NCBI GenBank assembly: GCA_000785145.2
Contig: JSZA02000007.1
Span: 1 to 64,000, forward strand
Direction of reading: 5' to 3'
Length of the DNA stretch: 64,000 nt
From: Candidatus Thiomargarita nelsonii
GTDB taxonomy: Bacteria > Pseudomonadota > Gammaproteobacteria > Beggiatoales > Beggiatoaceae
Shown: positions 8,436 through 17,760 of the stretch, piece after piece
How positions within the stretch are numbered: the first letter of the stretch is position 1
How the letters are laid out: every line of letters starts with the position of its first letter
The notes under the pieces: model-generated
What the model saw: only the letters and a program-made list of their open reading frames with translations
Databases searched by the model: none
What the model was told of the DNA's origin: nothing
Translations under genes and position numbers: made by a program

Positions 8436-10385
8436 TCAATAAAACACTCTCTCGTCTTTGTGGGTATTGCCACTATCGAACTGATTCTTTCCGTAGTGTT
8501 TCAGGTTTTTAATTTCTTCTGCATGACGTTTGTCATGGCAATGGCGGTGCAATAGTACCAGATTGGAGTATTCATCTTTACCACCTTTGCACCGATAAAC
8601 TACATGGTGCGCCTCCATCAAGTCCTCATTGCTTAATCTGCTCTTACATTCAGGACAAATTCCGCCTTGTTTCTTCAACATTCTAGCCTTTGATGGTGTT
8701 ATGTTGCCATAACCTTTAGACAATCTATCTGCCCAATAGGCGGTGTCACCATCGTAATATGACCTATCAAAACCAACTTTAGCGTAGCTACCGGTACGCT
8801 CTTTATGCTTGGAGTACGTCTTTATAGCTTTCACAATCGCGCCCTCTTTTGTAGCCATGAATACCCAGTTTCTCCCGTTGAAGTGTCCAAAGTATTTCTC
8901 GACTACCCATTTCTTACCTTTTAGTGGATGCCTACGTTGCGCCCACTGATATAGCCTTTTCCATAACAGCATATCTAGTTTCCCGAAAGCTTCACTAGAA
9001 TGCACTGTCTTGTAGTAATTAGCCCAGCCAGTTATTTTTGGCTGAATAATATTTATCAAGGCTTCTGGCGTGACACTTTTTAACTTCCAGATTGTGTCGC
9101 TTATTTCTCTCCAATGGCTCTTAACCTTTTCTTTTGTCGGTTCTGCTCTTAAAACATGCGTTGCTTTGGCTCGCTTTTGTTCCACTTTCGTACCATTCAT
9201 CAGCTTCAGCCTATAAGTACCTTTAATCTGGTTCTCGTAGTGCCTTATATGATGGCCTAAAAAGTCGAAGCCTTCAGTGGAATGTACTATCTTCGTTTTC
9301 TCCTGAGATAGTGTTAATCCGCGTATTTTCAGCCATTGCTCTATAAATCTTTTGGATTCCTCTATAACCTCTTTTTCCTCGTGGATTACAACAAAGTCAT
9401 CGGCGTATCTTACCAGGTCTATCTTTAAACTGTTCCTAGTTTTGTACTTCTTACCGGTCTTTTTGTCAGTTCTTATACTAACGGTGTTTGCGCCAACTTT
9501 CTTTTTCCAACCGTTTATTCCACGTAGGTGTTCAATCAGGTCAGTTTCCATTTGGTCAAGAGCTATATTTGCTAACAGTGGCGATATAGTACCGCCTTGA
9601 GGCGTACCTTCTTTAGTCTGGTGTAGTTCTTTATCATACATGTATCCAGCCTTTAGCCACCTTTTAATTATAGGTCTCCAGTGTGTATCAATTTGCGTTG
9701 CAAGATATTTATGGTCAATATTGTCAAAACACCCTTTGATGTCTGCATCCAGAACCCATTTCTGTTTTTGCATTAGGACACTGGCGATTTTTTCAATCGC
9801 GTCATGGCATCCCATACCAGGTCTGAATCCAAAGCTACATGACTCAAACTTAGCCTCATAGTAAGGTTCCATTGCCAGCTTCGTAGATGCTTGCATTGCT
9901 CTGTCTTTAATCGTTGGTATCCCAAGTGGCCTTAATTTACCATTAGCTTTGGGAATCATCACCCGCTTAGCAGGCTTTGGTCGGTATTTATCCCAACCCC
10001 TACGAATTGTGTCCAGAACATCTTTAACCAATTTAATCTTGTCTTTAGCTGTCTTAGCTTTCTTAAAATCTATGCCCGCTGTACGCTTGCCAGTGTTATC
10101 AGTAGTCACCTTTCTGACCGCGTACAACGCGCCGCATGTCGAGTTTTGCAATAGGTACATTAGGCTTTTGGCCTTACTGTACTTACCTGATTTTGTAGCC
10201 TTATAAATTCGCTTTTGCAAATTGAATACAAGCTGTCGTACCTTTTTCCAAATAATAGTATCCCAGTCCCAATCTTTCATAATCGCCTCATTTGACATCA
10301 AGTACGACGGAAACTTCAGGGGCAATGAGCCCCCGTGGAACTCAAATACCCTATCAGGAAAAGGATATTTCCAGAGAATATTCAT
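8436..10385 (-). CDS. ltrA: Group II intron reverse transcriptase/maturase with HNH endonuclease
   Basis: The 649-residue protein has an RT domain (KRVMIPKANGKLRPLGIPT, DIKGCFDNIDH, EGTPQGGTISPLLANI and the catalytic box RYADDFVVIHE near residue 330). A maturase X region with GWANYYKTVHSSEAF follows. A C-terminal HNH endonuclease has CPECKSRL, EAHHVVYRCKGG and NLVLLHRHCHDKRH. All RT and HNH catalytic residues look intact and the frame is unbroken. It lies in domain IV of the intron and promotes splicing and retrohoming of its own RNA. It could also serve in trans for the ORF-less intron at 62.2-63.1 kb and for the rplE intron, which is an inference from shared ends. Confidence 0.95.
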   Translation of the reverse strand: MNILWKYPFPDRVFEFHGGSLPLKFPSYLMSNEAIMKDWDWDTIIWKKVRQLVFNLQKRIYKATKSGKYSKAKSLMYLLQNSTCGALYAVRKVTTDNTGKRTAGIDFKKAKTAKDKIKLVKDVLDTIRRGWDKYRPKPAKRVMIPKANGKLRPLGIPTIKDRAMQASTKLAMEPYYEAKFESCSFGFRPGMGCHDAIEKIASVLMQKQKWVLDADIKGCFDNIDHKYLATQIDTHWRPIIKRWLKAGYMYDKELHQTKEGTPQGGTISPLLANIALDQMETDLIEHLRGINGWKKKVGANTVSIRTDKKTGKKYKTRNSLKIDLVRYADDFVVIHEEKEVIEESKRFIEQWLKIRGLTLSQEKTKIVHSTEGFDFLGHHIRHYENQIKGTYRLKLMNGTKVEQKRAKATHVLRAEPTKEKVKSHWREISDTIWKLKSVTPEALINIIQPKITGWANYYKTVHSSEAFGKLDMLLWKRLYQWAQRRHPLKGKKWVVEKYFGHFNGRNWVFMATKEGAIVKAIKTYSKHKERTGSYAKVGFDRSYYDGDTAYWADRLSKGYGNITPSKARMLKKQGGICPECKSRLSNEDLMEAHHVVYRCKGGKDEYSNLVLLHRHCHDKRHAEEIKNLKHYGKNQFDSGNTHKDERVFY

Positions 10386-10975
10386 AATTTAGTTTTATAC
10401 CTACCGTTACTACCAACGATGTTCTGTTGGAATTGTTCAATTGAATTTATAACTTTTGGTCATTCCGTGAGGTTAATTGGCATATCCAGAATCCCACTTG
10501 GATGATTTCATCTGGCTTTTGCTTTCCCACCTCATCCTACCCAATGCTGCCGCTAGATACCAAAGGGCATCCCTCTTGCGAGTCCAGCAAGTGGCAAATG
10601 TATCTTAGCATTGTTTTTACTCGTTCCTACAGCATGTCTTACATACAGGTTTAGGGTAAATCCTATAATCGGGTGTGTATTGGACAACCGCACTTAGCCG
10701 AAGACTAAGCTAAGTGCCTACCTACCTGTTATCCCATCAAGGGATTCTATGTTACCGACCTTAAAGAAATTCCCATGCCTGCTACGCTTGCCCTTTTGGG
10801 GCTTTATGACCTTGCACTGGACACTCACTTCCTATGAGAACCGGTCATTGCTTTCTAGCCAATTGCCATGCTAGGTGAAATAGGCGTATAGCATCTCACA
10901 CCACGCTGCAAGTTTTACAATAAGGCTTTGTTTTTGCTAAAGAAATCTTAGCGCATTAGGCCAAACGAGTCGCAC

Positions 10976-11422
10976 GCCTTCGTCATAACATGCACGCAAA
11001 CCATTGGGGTTGACATGTCCCCAGTAGTCTTCTGTCTGTGGATGAATTTTGGGATCACCATAGACTTCACTGGTGGAAGCCTGAAAAATTTTGGCTTTGA
11101 CCCGTTTTGCCAAACCTAGCATATTAATGGCACCATGTACACTGGTTTTAGTTGTTTGTACCGGATCAAATTGGTAGTGTATGGGTGATGCTGGGCAGGC
11201 TAGATTATATATCTCATCAATTTCCACATATAAGGGAAAAGTCACATCATGGCGCATGAACTCAAAATGTGGGTTGTCCATGAGCGGTAGGATATTATCT
11301 TTGGTACCCGTGTAGAAGTTGTCTACACATAATACGTCATTGCCTTCGTTAATAAGGCGTGTACACAGGTGTGAGCCTAGAAAGCCTGCGCCTCCTGTGA
11401 TTAAAATTTTTTTTCGTTGCAT
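10976..11422 (-). CDS. UDP-glucuronate decarboxylase, exon 1 (N-terminal half)
   Basis: Exon 1 encodes 149 residues. It has the NAD-binding motif [25 protein letters not shown] and the UXS-typical [11 protein letters not shown] followed by STSEVYGDP and the YxxxK-region sequence RACYDEG. It stops at codon GGC (Gly, 10976-10978) where the intron starts; the apparent continuation [12 protein letters not shown] is intron sequence. It joins in frame to exon 2 at 8199. Splicing of the 2.8-kb intron is therefore required for a functional enzyme. It lies downstream of the wzc-type gene on the same strand, separated by three small hairpins. Confidence 0.9.
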
Positions 11423-11450
11423 GTTGGTTTTATTTTATGTCACCAGCGCA

Positions 11451-11537
11451 CTCGACGCAGAGCGTCGAGGCAGGCATTCCCACGCAGAGCGTGGGAACGA
11501 GAAAATCATGTAGGGGCAATCCCTTGTGGTTGCCCCT
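11451..11537. repeat. Cluster of three small hairpins
   Basis: Three inverted repeats follow one another: CTCGACGCAGAGCGTCGAG (11451-11469), TTCCCACG / CGTGGGAA (11477-11497) and AGGGGCAA / TTGCCCCT (11512-11537). They lie between the wzc-type stop and the decarboxylase start. The first two share the loop GCAGAGC and look like members of one dispersed family. Confidence 0.7.
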
Positions 11538-11555
11538 TAACGAGAAAAGTCAGCC

Positions 11556-13859
11556 TTATTTCTCTCCATAATAGCTTTTATAATAGCCGTAGTAATTTTT
11601 ACCATATCCATATCCATATCCATAGTATTTTGAAGGCTTATGGATATCAAGCTGATTTAAAACCAGATGATGTACTGGTGCTTTGATTTGACGCAAGCGT
11701 TTAAGACCTTCCCGTACCAGTTGATAGGGTGTGGCATTCGCCTTGACGACATATAGCACGCCGCTGGCATATTTCGCTAGTACCAAAGCATCACTGACTG
11801 CTATGGTGGGAGCACTGTCAATGACAATATACTCATATTTTTGAGATAACTCTTTTAAAATCTCTCCAAAGCGCTCAGATGAAAGCAAATCTAGTGGGTT
11901 AGGTGGCGCCACACCGCTGGGTATGATATCAACATTTCTCCCATCTTGGCTTAGATGATCATCAATACACTCATCTAAATTCCGCTCCCCTGTGACCAGA
12001 TCAGATAATCCGGGTCCGTCGTCATTTAATCCCAGTGACTTAGCTATGCTAGGCCGACGCATATCCGCATCAATCAGCAAGGTTTTCGCCATCTGCCCTA
12101 GCGCAAAGGCTTGGTTGATCGCAAAGGTTGTTTTCCCTTCGTTTGGAATAGATGAAGTGACAATTAACACCTTATGTTTGTTGTCAAGATTAGATAACAT
12201 AATACCAGTACGGGCGGTGCGGACCGATTCGGCAAATGCCGATTTGGGCTCCTTCACAAACATCCACATGGCCTTCATTTTGTTGTCTGTCTTGCCTATT
12301 TTGAGCTTCGGCAAGGCCGTTAACAATGGTAATCCCAATTTTTGTTCTATATCTTCAGGATTTTTGAGTGTGTTATCAAGATATTCAAGGAAAAACGCTA
12401 ACAGCGTTGAAAAAAGCAAACCTAAGATTAAACTGATAACTACGATCCGTTTTTTTTGAGGCTTATAAGGTATTGAGGCTATGATCGCAGGTTCGATTAC
12501 TCGCCCCACCGTTGATTGTAGTGCTTGTACGTCTTGCGAGGCATCCGTTTCCTTAAAGCGGGTAAAAAATAAGTCATACAGTTTACGGTTGACCTCAACC
12601 TCTCTCTCTAGTGCGCTTAATTGGTATTCTTTTCGGTTAATGGCTTGAATTTTATTCTTATTTTGTTCCAAAATGTTTTCAAGGGTTCTCACATTGGCCC
12701 GAGCCAGATCATATTCTTTGGTAATTCTATCAACTGCCCGTCGAATTTGCGTGGCAATATGTTTTTTTGTTGCCTTGAGTTCTGCTTGTGCCGCGACAAT
12801 TTGAGGATGTTTTTGCCCATAACGCTCACGGAGTTCAGAAATTTTTCTGGCGGCTTCCAATTCTGCTTGTTTTAGGTTTTGTATCAGAGGATGATTAACA
12901 ATGGCTGGAATAGATTCAAAAGCAGTAGAGGACTGGCCTCGGAGTTTTTGTACTTGTTTGTACATATTTTCAACTTGGGCAAGTTGCAGGTGGGCCTCAA
13001 CCAAGGTGCCTGCCGTTTCTTCGATCTGTTTGGTAGCAAGCGTTTTGACTCCGGCTACATTGACGAGTCCCTGACTTTCTATATATTGTTGTAGCGTTTT
13101 TTCAGATTCGCTCAGTTTTTCGCGTAATCCTTCTAAGCGTATACTCAACCACTCGGCGGCTTTATTGGTCATTGCCAATTTCGCTTCCAGATCGTTTTCA
13201 ATATAAATTTCTGCCAAAGCATTGGGGACATCAGCGGCTAATTTGGGGTCGGTAGATTCAAAGCTGATCGCTACTAATTGACTATTACGCACAGCTTGAA
13301 TGCTTAAACTCTCCATAACGTCCTCAACGAGAGCATTACGCCTACCTTTTTCATCAGCAGTAGTCGTAGGAGAGGCCTCTTCAGGTGGCGACCAGACACC
13401 AGGGAGCCAAGAGGAACCCGATTGCTGTACTGTATCTTTTGCCTGATGATATTTTAGGAGATTGAGCCTATCTACCAATTTTTCGGCTAAAACTCGGGAT
13501 TTTAGGATCTTCAACTGAGTCTGATAATAGGCTTGCGTTCGCGAACCAAGGCCATAAATTTCTTTAATAGAAATAACATTAGCTTGGTTAAATTCGATGA
13601 GCAACAAAGCCGTGGAACGATAAATATGTGGTAACGAAGCTGTCTTTAAGGCAGTAAATAAACCAATCAATAGTGTTAGGCCTAAAATTATCCATTTATG
13701 TTTATTGATGGTATGCCAGTAAGTTCTAAAATCAAATTTCTTTTCTTTTGTATCGTTTTCAGTCGCAGATTTTGCCTGTTCGTCACCAACTATAAGGATT
13801 TGACTGCCAGCAGGAATCTGCACAGTACTATTGCCTGTTTGTTTTTCATCGTTATTCAT
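11556..13859 (-). CDS. Wzc-type polysaccharide co-polymerase and tyrosine autokinase
   Basis: This 767-residue protein has two membrane helices (near residues 50 and 475) enclosing a large periplasmic Wzz-type region with long coiled coils. A cytoplasmic BY-kinase follows with Walker A SSIPNEGKTTFAINQ (near 570), Walker A' TLLIDADMRRP and Walker B YIVIDSAP. The last 25 residues are a tyrosine cluster (YYGYGYGYGKNYYGYYKSYY) that would be autophosphorylated. The family controls chain length and export of Wzx/Wzy-dependent polysaccharides at the inner membrane. It is the first gene of the minus-strand operon that runs into the decarboxylase. Its upstream region is shared with divergent rluD. Confidence 0.9.
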   Translation of the reverse strand: MNNDEKQTGNSTVQIPAGSQILIVGDEQAKSATENDTKEKKFDFRTYWHTINKHKWIILGLTLLIGLFTALKTASLPHIYRSTALLLIEFNQANVISIKEIYGLGSRTQAYYQTQLKILKSRVLAEKLVDRLNLLKYHQAKDTVQQSGSSWLPGVWSPPEEASPTTTADEKGRRNALVEDVMESLSIQAVRNSQLVAISFESTDPKLAADVPNALAEIYIENDLEAKLAMTNKAAEWLSIRLEGLREKLSESEKTLQQYIESQGLVNVAGVKTLATKQIEETAGTLVEAHLQLAQVENMYKQVQKLRGQSSTAFESIPAIVNHPLIQNLKQAELEAARKISELRERYGQKHPQIVAAQAELKATKKHIATQIRRAVDRITKEYDLARANVRTLENILEQNKNKIQAINRKEYQLSALEREVEVNRKLYDLFFTRFKETDASQDVQALQSTVGRVIEPAIIASIPYKPQKKRIVVISLILGLLFSTLLAFFLEYLDNTLKNPEDIEQKLGLPLLTALPKLKIGKTDNKMKAMWMFVKEPKSAFAESVRTARTGIMLSNLDNKHKVLIVTSSIPNEGKTTFAINQAFALGQMAKTLLIDADMRRPSIAKSLGLNDDGPGLSDLVTGERNLDECIDDHLSQDGRNVDIIPSGVAPPNPLDLLSSERFGEILKELSQKYEYIVIDSAPTIAVSDALVLAKYASGVLYVVKANATPYQLVREGLKRLRQIKAPVHHLVLNQLDIHKPSKYYGYGYGYGKNYYGYYKSYYGEK

Positions 13860-13923
13860 AGTGTTTTATAGCTATAAATTTATATAATAGTGTGTTAATA
13901 GTTAACGTCAAAAAATGACCACC

Positions 13924-13957
13924 AAAAAATCCTATTTCTTGAAGAAATAGGATTTTT
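13924..13957. repeat. Dispersed hairpin, 'CCTATTTCTT' family, copy 2
   Basis: The repeat AAAATCCTATTTCTT / AAGAAATAGGATTTTT with a 2-nt loop lies between the divergent wzc-type and rluD genes. Here it cannot be the terminator of either neighbour, which argues that the family is a mobile or structural palindrome rather than a plain terminator. Confidence 0.8.
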
Positions 13958-14042
13958 AAATTTACAACTCATTTATGCTCTTCATATATGTTACGCTAAT
14001 TGTATTTGGGAGTCAAGCACTAAGTCGAAGCTAAGATTATAT

Positions 14043-15002
14043 ATGAAAACAATTAAAAATTTTAATAAAAAAATTCCACCTGAGATGGCAGGGTACCGTC
14101 TTGATAAAGCCCTTGCCGAATTATTTCCGTCCTATTCACGAGCACGTTTACAGCAATGGATACGCGATGGATATGTGTTAGTCAATACTGTAGCATGGCG
14201 TGCTAAAGATAAAGTTAAAGGCTTTGAGTCAGTACAAGTCTCCGTCCAAGATAAAGAGGAAGTCCCTTGGAAAGCACAAGTATTGCCCCTCTCCTTGCTT
14301 TATGAAGATAAAGATATATTAGTCGTTAATAAACCCGCTGGCTTAGTCGTACATCCTGGAGCGGGTAATCAAGATAACACATTGGTTAATGCCTTGCTAT
14401 ACCATGCACCTGAATTGGCACTGTTACCCCGTGCTGGCATTATTCACCGTCTTGATAAAGATACCAGCGGCGTGTTAGTCGTGGCGCGTCATTTAGCCGC
14501 GCATACACATTTGGTGACACAACTGCAAGCCAGGGCATTTATGAGAAAATATCAAGCAATCGTCACAGGGGTATTAGTTGCGGGGGGCACGGTGGATGCT
14601 CCGATAGGGCGGCATCCAAAGCAGCGCATTCGTATGGCTGTGGTAGAAAACGGCAAACCGGCTATCACTCATTATCGTGTTATCCAACGTTACCGCGCTC
14701 ATACTCATATTCGTGTGCAATTGGAGACGGGACGTACCCATCAAATTCGTGTTCATCTCGCCTATAAACATTATCCAGTGTTAGGTGATCCTGTGTATGG
14801 GGGACGCTTGCAAATGCCATCGGCGAGTAGTGATACGTTTAGAAAAACCTTGCGGACATTCCAACGTCAAGCTTTACACGCAGCAGAGTTGGGAATTATT
14901 CATCCTAATAGTGGTGAATGGGTGCAATGGGCAGCGCCCTTGCCTGATGATATGCAAATGTTATTGGCGGCACTTGAGAAGGATAGACAAGAACATGCTT
15001 AA
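14043..15002 (+). CDS. rluD: 23S rRNA pseudouridine synthase D
   Basis: The 319-residue protein has an N-terminal S4-like RNA-binding region (YRLDKALAELFPSYSRARLQQWIRDGYVLVN in outline). A pseudouridine synthase domain follows with NKPAGLVVHPGAG, the catalytic-Asp motif IHRLDKDTSGVLVVAR, and LETGRTHQIRVHLAY. It modifies the 23S rRNA stem-loop around position 1911-1917 in studied bacteria. It overlaps yfiH by 8 nt, the common rluD-yfiH pairing in gammaproteobacteria, which supports the assignment. Confidence 0.93.
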   Translation: MKTIKNFNKKIPPEMAGYRLDKALAELFPSYSRARLQQWIRDGYVLVNTVAWRAKDKVKGFESVQVSVQDKEEVPWKAQVLPLSLLYEDKDILVVNKPAGLVVHPGAGNQDNTLVNALLYHAPELALLPRAGIIHRLDKDTSGVLVVARHLAAHTHLVTQLQARAFMRKYQAIVTGVLVAGGTVDAPIGRHPKQRIRMAVVENGKPAITHYRVIQRYRAHTHIRVQLETGRTHQIRVHLAYKHYPVLGDPVYGGRLQMPSASSDTFRKTLRTFQRQALHAAELGIIHPNSGEWVQWAAPLPDDMQMLLAALEKDRQEHA

Positions 15003-15729
15003 TTTAATTACGCCAATTTGGCCAGCACCACCACAAGTCAAGGCTTACTCAACAACTCGTTATGGCGGCTATTCAAAGGCACCATACAATGGTTTGAATT
15101 TAGCCGATCATGTTGGCGATGAGGCGGTAGCGGCTAATCGTGCGCTGCTTGTCCAAAGCCTTCAATTGCCCTCAGAACCGGTATGGCTTAAACAAGTTCA
15201 TGGTATTCATACAGTTACAGCTAGTCCGACACACACAAACTGCGCTGCCGATGCCAGCATTGCTACACAAACTGGACAAGTCTGTGTTGTCCTCACGGCG
15301 GATTGTTTGCCCGTGTTATTTTGTGATCGTGCTGGCAGTTGTGTTGCAGCCGTTCATGCGGGGTGGCGTGGTCTCGCAGGTGGCATTTTGGAGGCTACTT
15401 TGCAGCGTTTGAATGTGCCTGCTCAAGATATTTTAGTATGGTTAGGACCTGCTATTGGTCCTCAGGCTTTTGAAGTGGGCGAGGAGGTGCGAACGGCTTT
15501 TATGGATTTTCTGCCACAAGCAGCGGATGCGTTTATCCGAACTCGTAACGCTCATTGGCTGGCGGATTTGTATTTGCTTGCCCGTCAACGTCTGGCTCAT
15601 CAAGGTGTTACGGCAGTATTTGGGGGGGATTTTTGTACTTATATGGATATAGAACGTTTTTATTCATATCGGCGCGACAAGGTAACGGGGCGGATGGCAA
15701 GTTTGATTTGGTTAAACGGTAAAAAATAA
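14995..15729 (+). CDS. yfiH: YfiH (PgeF) family peptidoglycan/purine-nucleoside protein
   Basis: This 244-residue protein starts at ATG 14995, inside the end of rluD; a longer frame upstream is only the shadow of rluD. It shows the metal-ligand set of the family: KQVHGIHTV, LTADCLPVLF and AAVHAGWRGLAGGILE, then WLGPAIGPQAFEVG. Members were annotated as multicopper polyphenol oxidases or laccases and later as purine nucleoside phosphorylases or peptidoglycan-editing factor PgeF. The rluD neighbour is the expected context. The exact activity here is not decidable from sequence. Confidence 0.9.
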   Translation: MLNLITPIWPAPPQVKAYSTTRYGGYSKAPYNGLNLADHVGDEAVAANRALLVQSLQLPSEPVWLKQVHGIHTVTASPTHTNCAADASIATQTGQVCVVLTADCLPVLFCDRAGSCVAAVHAGWRGLAGGILEATLQRLNVPAQDILVWLGPAIGPQAFEVGEEVRTAFMDFLPQAADAFIRTRNAHWLADLYLLARQRLAHQGVTAVFGGDFCTYMDIERFYSYRRDKVTGRMASLIWLNGKK

Positions 15730-15953
15730 CAGACAAGCGGTGTTTTGGCAACCCCGCTGGTCATTCTAATTTCCTATCAAATCAGTTTATTAAATACTCA
15801 CAATGATAATAAACTTTAATTTTATAATACAACAGACTAATTCTATTTGAAGTATAGATTAATTCCTCAAAATGTTCTATTGTGATCTGTAAAGCAGAAT
15901 ATTCTATTACCCCTTTAAACATAAGTGGGTAAAACATCAGGAGTACAGATTCT

Positions 15954-17015
15954 ATGTTAGAACGTATTATTTCCAATACGGATGGATTTATCAGCACAAA
16001 TATCAATCGAAAAATTTTGCCAAACGCATTCCACGTACCAAATGTCAGGCAATATCATCAACGATCTGTAGATGAACGGGTTTCTTTAGAATTACTAGAG
16101 TGTAGTGTCCAAGGAGATATTCAAGCAAATGTGCCAAGTCAGATAGTACAGACTCTCCAAGGGCATGAGGATTGGGTCAATTCTATCGCTTTGAGTCCTG
16201 ATGGACAAATTCTCGCCTCTGGAAGCGAGGACACAACTATCAAGCTATGGGATATGAGTACGGGCAAGCTCTTGCGTATTTTAAAAAATCGCTGGTGGCG
16301 AAAAGGGCATCAAACACCCGTGTTATCAGTTGCCTTTAGTCAGGATGGACGTCTCCTGATATCGGGGAGCGATGATAACACTATTAAAATATGGGAAGTG
16401 AGTACAGGTAGAGTACTCTACACCCTGCAAAAAGAAAGAATGTGGGTGAATTCGATCTCCTTTAGCCCTGACGGACGTACCTTCGCATCGACAGATGATG
16501 CCTTCATCAAGTTGTGGGAATTGAGGACAGGTAAAGTACTGTTGGAGTCGTGTGGGCTAAATACTGTTACTTTTAGTCCCGATGGTAGCACTCTTGTTGC
16601 CGGCACTGTGAATAACACGGTTAAGTTGTGGGATGTCAAGACGGGTAAAGAAATCCGTACTTTAAAAAGGCATAGTAAATATGTTAGTTATTTAAGTTTC
16701 AGCCCTGATGGACGTACACTGGCATCAGGTAGTGATGACAATACGATCAAGTTGTGGGATGTGAGTACGGGTAAAATGCTGGCTACTTTGGAAGGGCATT
16801 GGCATTCCGTGTCTTTTCTCGTTTTTCATCCAAACGGACAGATGTTGGCTTCTGCTAGTTGTGACAATACGATCAAGTTGTGGGATGTCAATAGTCACAA
16901 GGAGCTGGCTACCTTACAAGGGCATGATTGCATGGTGAAATCTCTTGCCTTTTGTCCTGCTGGAGGTACGCTCGTTTCGGCAAGTGAAGATAAGACTATT
17001 AAGGTTTGGCAATAA
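15954..17015 (+). CDS. WD40-repeat protein
   Basis: The 353-residue protein has a short N-terminal stretch (about 60 residues) followed by about seven WD40 repeats. Each shows the pattern SFSPDGRTLASGS-DDNTIKLWD-STGK-L-TL-GH. It resembles the WD40 domains common in cyanobacteria and Beggiatoaceae and would form a propeller for protein binding. No signal peptide, kinase or NTPase domain is attached, so it is a free-standing propeller. The 224-base gap before it shows no other gene. Function is unknown. Confidence 0.85.
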   Translation: MLERIISNTDGFISTNINRKILPNAFHVPNVRQYHQRSVDERVSLELLECSVQGDIQANVPSQIVQTLQGHEDWVNSIALSPDGQILASGSEDTTIKLWDMSTGKLLRILKNRWWRKGHQTPVLSVAFSQDGRLLISGSDDNTIKIWEVSTGRVLYTLQKERMWVNSISFSPDGRTFASTDDAFIKLWELRTGKVLLESCGLNTVTFSPDGSTLVAGTVNNTVKLWDVKTGKEIRTLKRHSKYVSYLSFSPDGRTLASGSDDNTIKLWDVSTGKMLATLEGHWHSVSFLVFHPNGQMLASASCDNTIKLWDVNSHKELATLQGHDCMVKSLAFCPAGGTLVSASEDKTIKVWQ

Positions 17016-17048
17016 GTATATTTGAACGTTGTTTAATAATTGGTAGGC

Positions 17049-17068
17049 GTCCAAGATAAATCTTGGGC
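17049..17068. repeat. Dispersed 20-bp palindrome (GTCCAAGATAAATCTTGGAC family), copy 1
   Basis: The sequence matches the palindrome with one changed base at its end and lies just downstream of the WD40 gene. Other copies are at 23041, 26788, 44392 and 60608, each within a similar TAGG-GTCC...GGAC-CCTA context. Confidence 0.85.
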
Positions 17069-17189
17069 TCCTAGCCCGTATTTCAGATAAAAATGACCAT
17101 TAGTCGGTTATCTAAAATTCGAGACTGATTTTTTTCTGTTATATTTAATAATAAGTCATTTTTTTGCCTAACGAGAACATAACGCAATT

Positions 17190-17678
17190 ATGTCTATTGA
17201 TAGCAACCCGACAATTGATAAAAACAAAAGCTCTCTTGAAGAACGCCTTATGCATCTTGAAGAGGCGCATAAAATCACCCGATCACAAATATCTCGGCTC
17301 AGCCAAGCTAAATCAGAAGTTTTACGTTTAAAAATCCAGGTGGAAAAAAGTGCAGCTAGTTTGGCTAAAGGATACGATATCCAAGATCCCCAAGTAGAAA
17401 TCACTAAGTTGGGTAAATTAATTAAGAAAAAAGATGAAGAATACCAAACAATTCAGAAACAAATTGTTAACATCACTAAACAAGCCCAAAAAGACTCTGA
17501 CTTATTCAGAAAACAAGTTGAGGAGGTACAAGACAAAATAAAACTATTAGAAAGAGAAAAAGTGAGGTTATTGCGTGGTAGCAGAGATAATTTTTTGAAG
17601 GGAATATTGGTAGGTTTGGTGTTCAGTATTTTTATGGTGGCATTGGCTATGGCTGCAAAGCACGTCTTGTATTTTTGA
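17190..17678 (+). CDS. Coiled-coil protein with C-terminal membrane anchor
   Basis: I do not recognise this 162-residue protein. Residues 15-130 are charged and rich in Glu, Lys and Gln with heptad character, predicting a long coiled coil. Residues about 138-158 (GILVGLVFSIFMVALAMAAKH) form a single hydrophobic helix close to the C-terminus, so it is probably tail-anchored in the inner membrane with the coil in the cytoplasm. It lies between the WD40 gene and convergent dndA. Nothing ties it to the dnd genes except position. Confidence 0.6.
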   Translation: MSIDSNPTIDKNKSSLEERLMHLEEAHKITRSQISRLSQAKSEVLRLKIQVEKSAASLAKGYDIQDPQVEITKLGKLIKKKDEEYQTIQKQIVNITKQAQKDSDLFRKQVEEVQDKIKLLEREKVRLLRGSRDNFLKGILVGLVFSIFMVALAMAAKHVLYF

Positions 17679-17697
17679 TTCAGTTATCATAAAGAAT

Positions 17698-17731
17698 AAA
17701 AATCCTATTTCTTCAAGAAATAGGATTTTTA
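17698..17731. terminator. Hairpin of the 'CCTATTTCTT' family between convergent genes
   Basis: AAAATCCTATTTCTT / AAGAAATAGGATTTTT with a 2-nt loop is flanked by A and T runs on both sides. It lies between the stops of the coiled-coil gene and dndA, where it could end transcription from both directions. It is also copy 3 of a dispersed repeat family. Confidence 0.6.
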
Positions 17732-17760
17732 AGGCCGTTGATAACTGATAACTGAAAAAC

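Larger units (their letters stand above)
8200..10975 (-). mobile_element. Complete group II intron with LtrA-type ORF, inserted in the UDP-glucuronate decarboxylase gene
   Basis: The 2,776-nt intron begins GTGCGACTCG at 10975 and ends in TTTAAC at 8200, obeying the GTGYG...AY rule. Removing it restores the Glu-Gly|Lys-Arg codons without any loss. Domain V is visible at 8275-8310 (GAGCCGTGTGAG, internal GAAA, then CAAGCACGG), followed by a domain VI-like stem. Bases 10386-10975 hold the ribozyme domains before the ORF. The encoded RT/maturase is intact, so the intron may still splice and move. Its first 20 nt and much of its 5' domain match the intron in rplE at 63600. Confidence 0.95.

Noticed and set aside
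14785..14994. Longer frame upstream of yfiH
   Set aside because: It is the out-of-frame reading of the rluD 3' end; the conserved YfiH start is at 14995.
15730..15953. Gap before the WD40 gene
   Set aside because: Only short AT-rich sequence; a minus-strand frame of 74 codons there has no features of a real gene.
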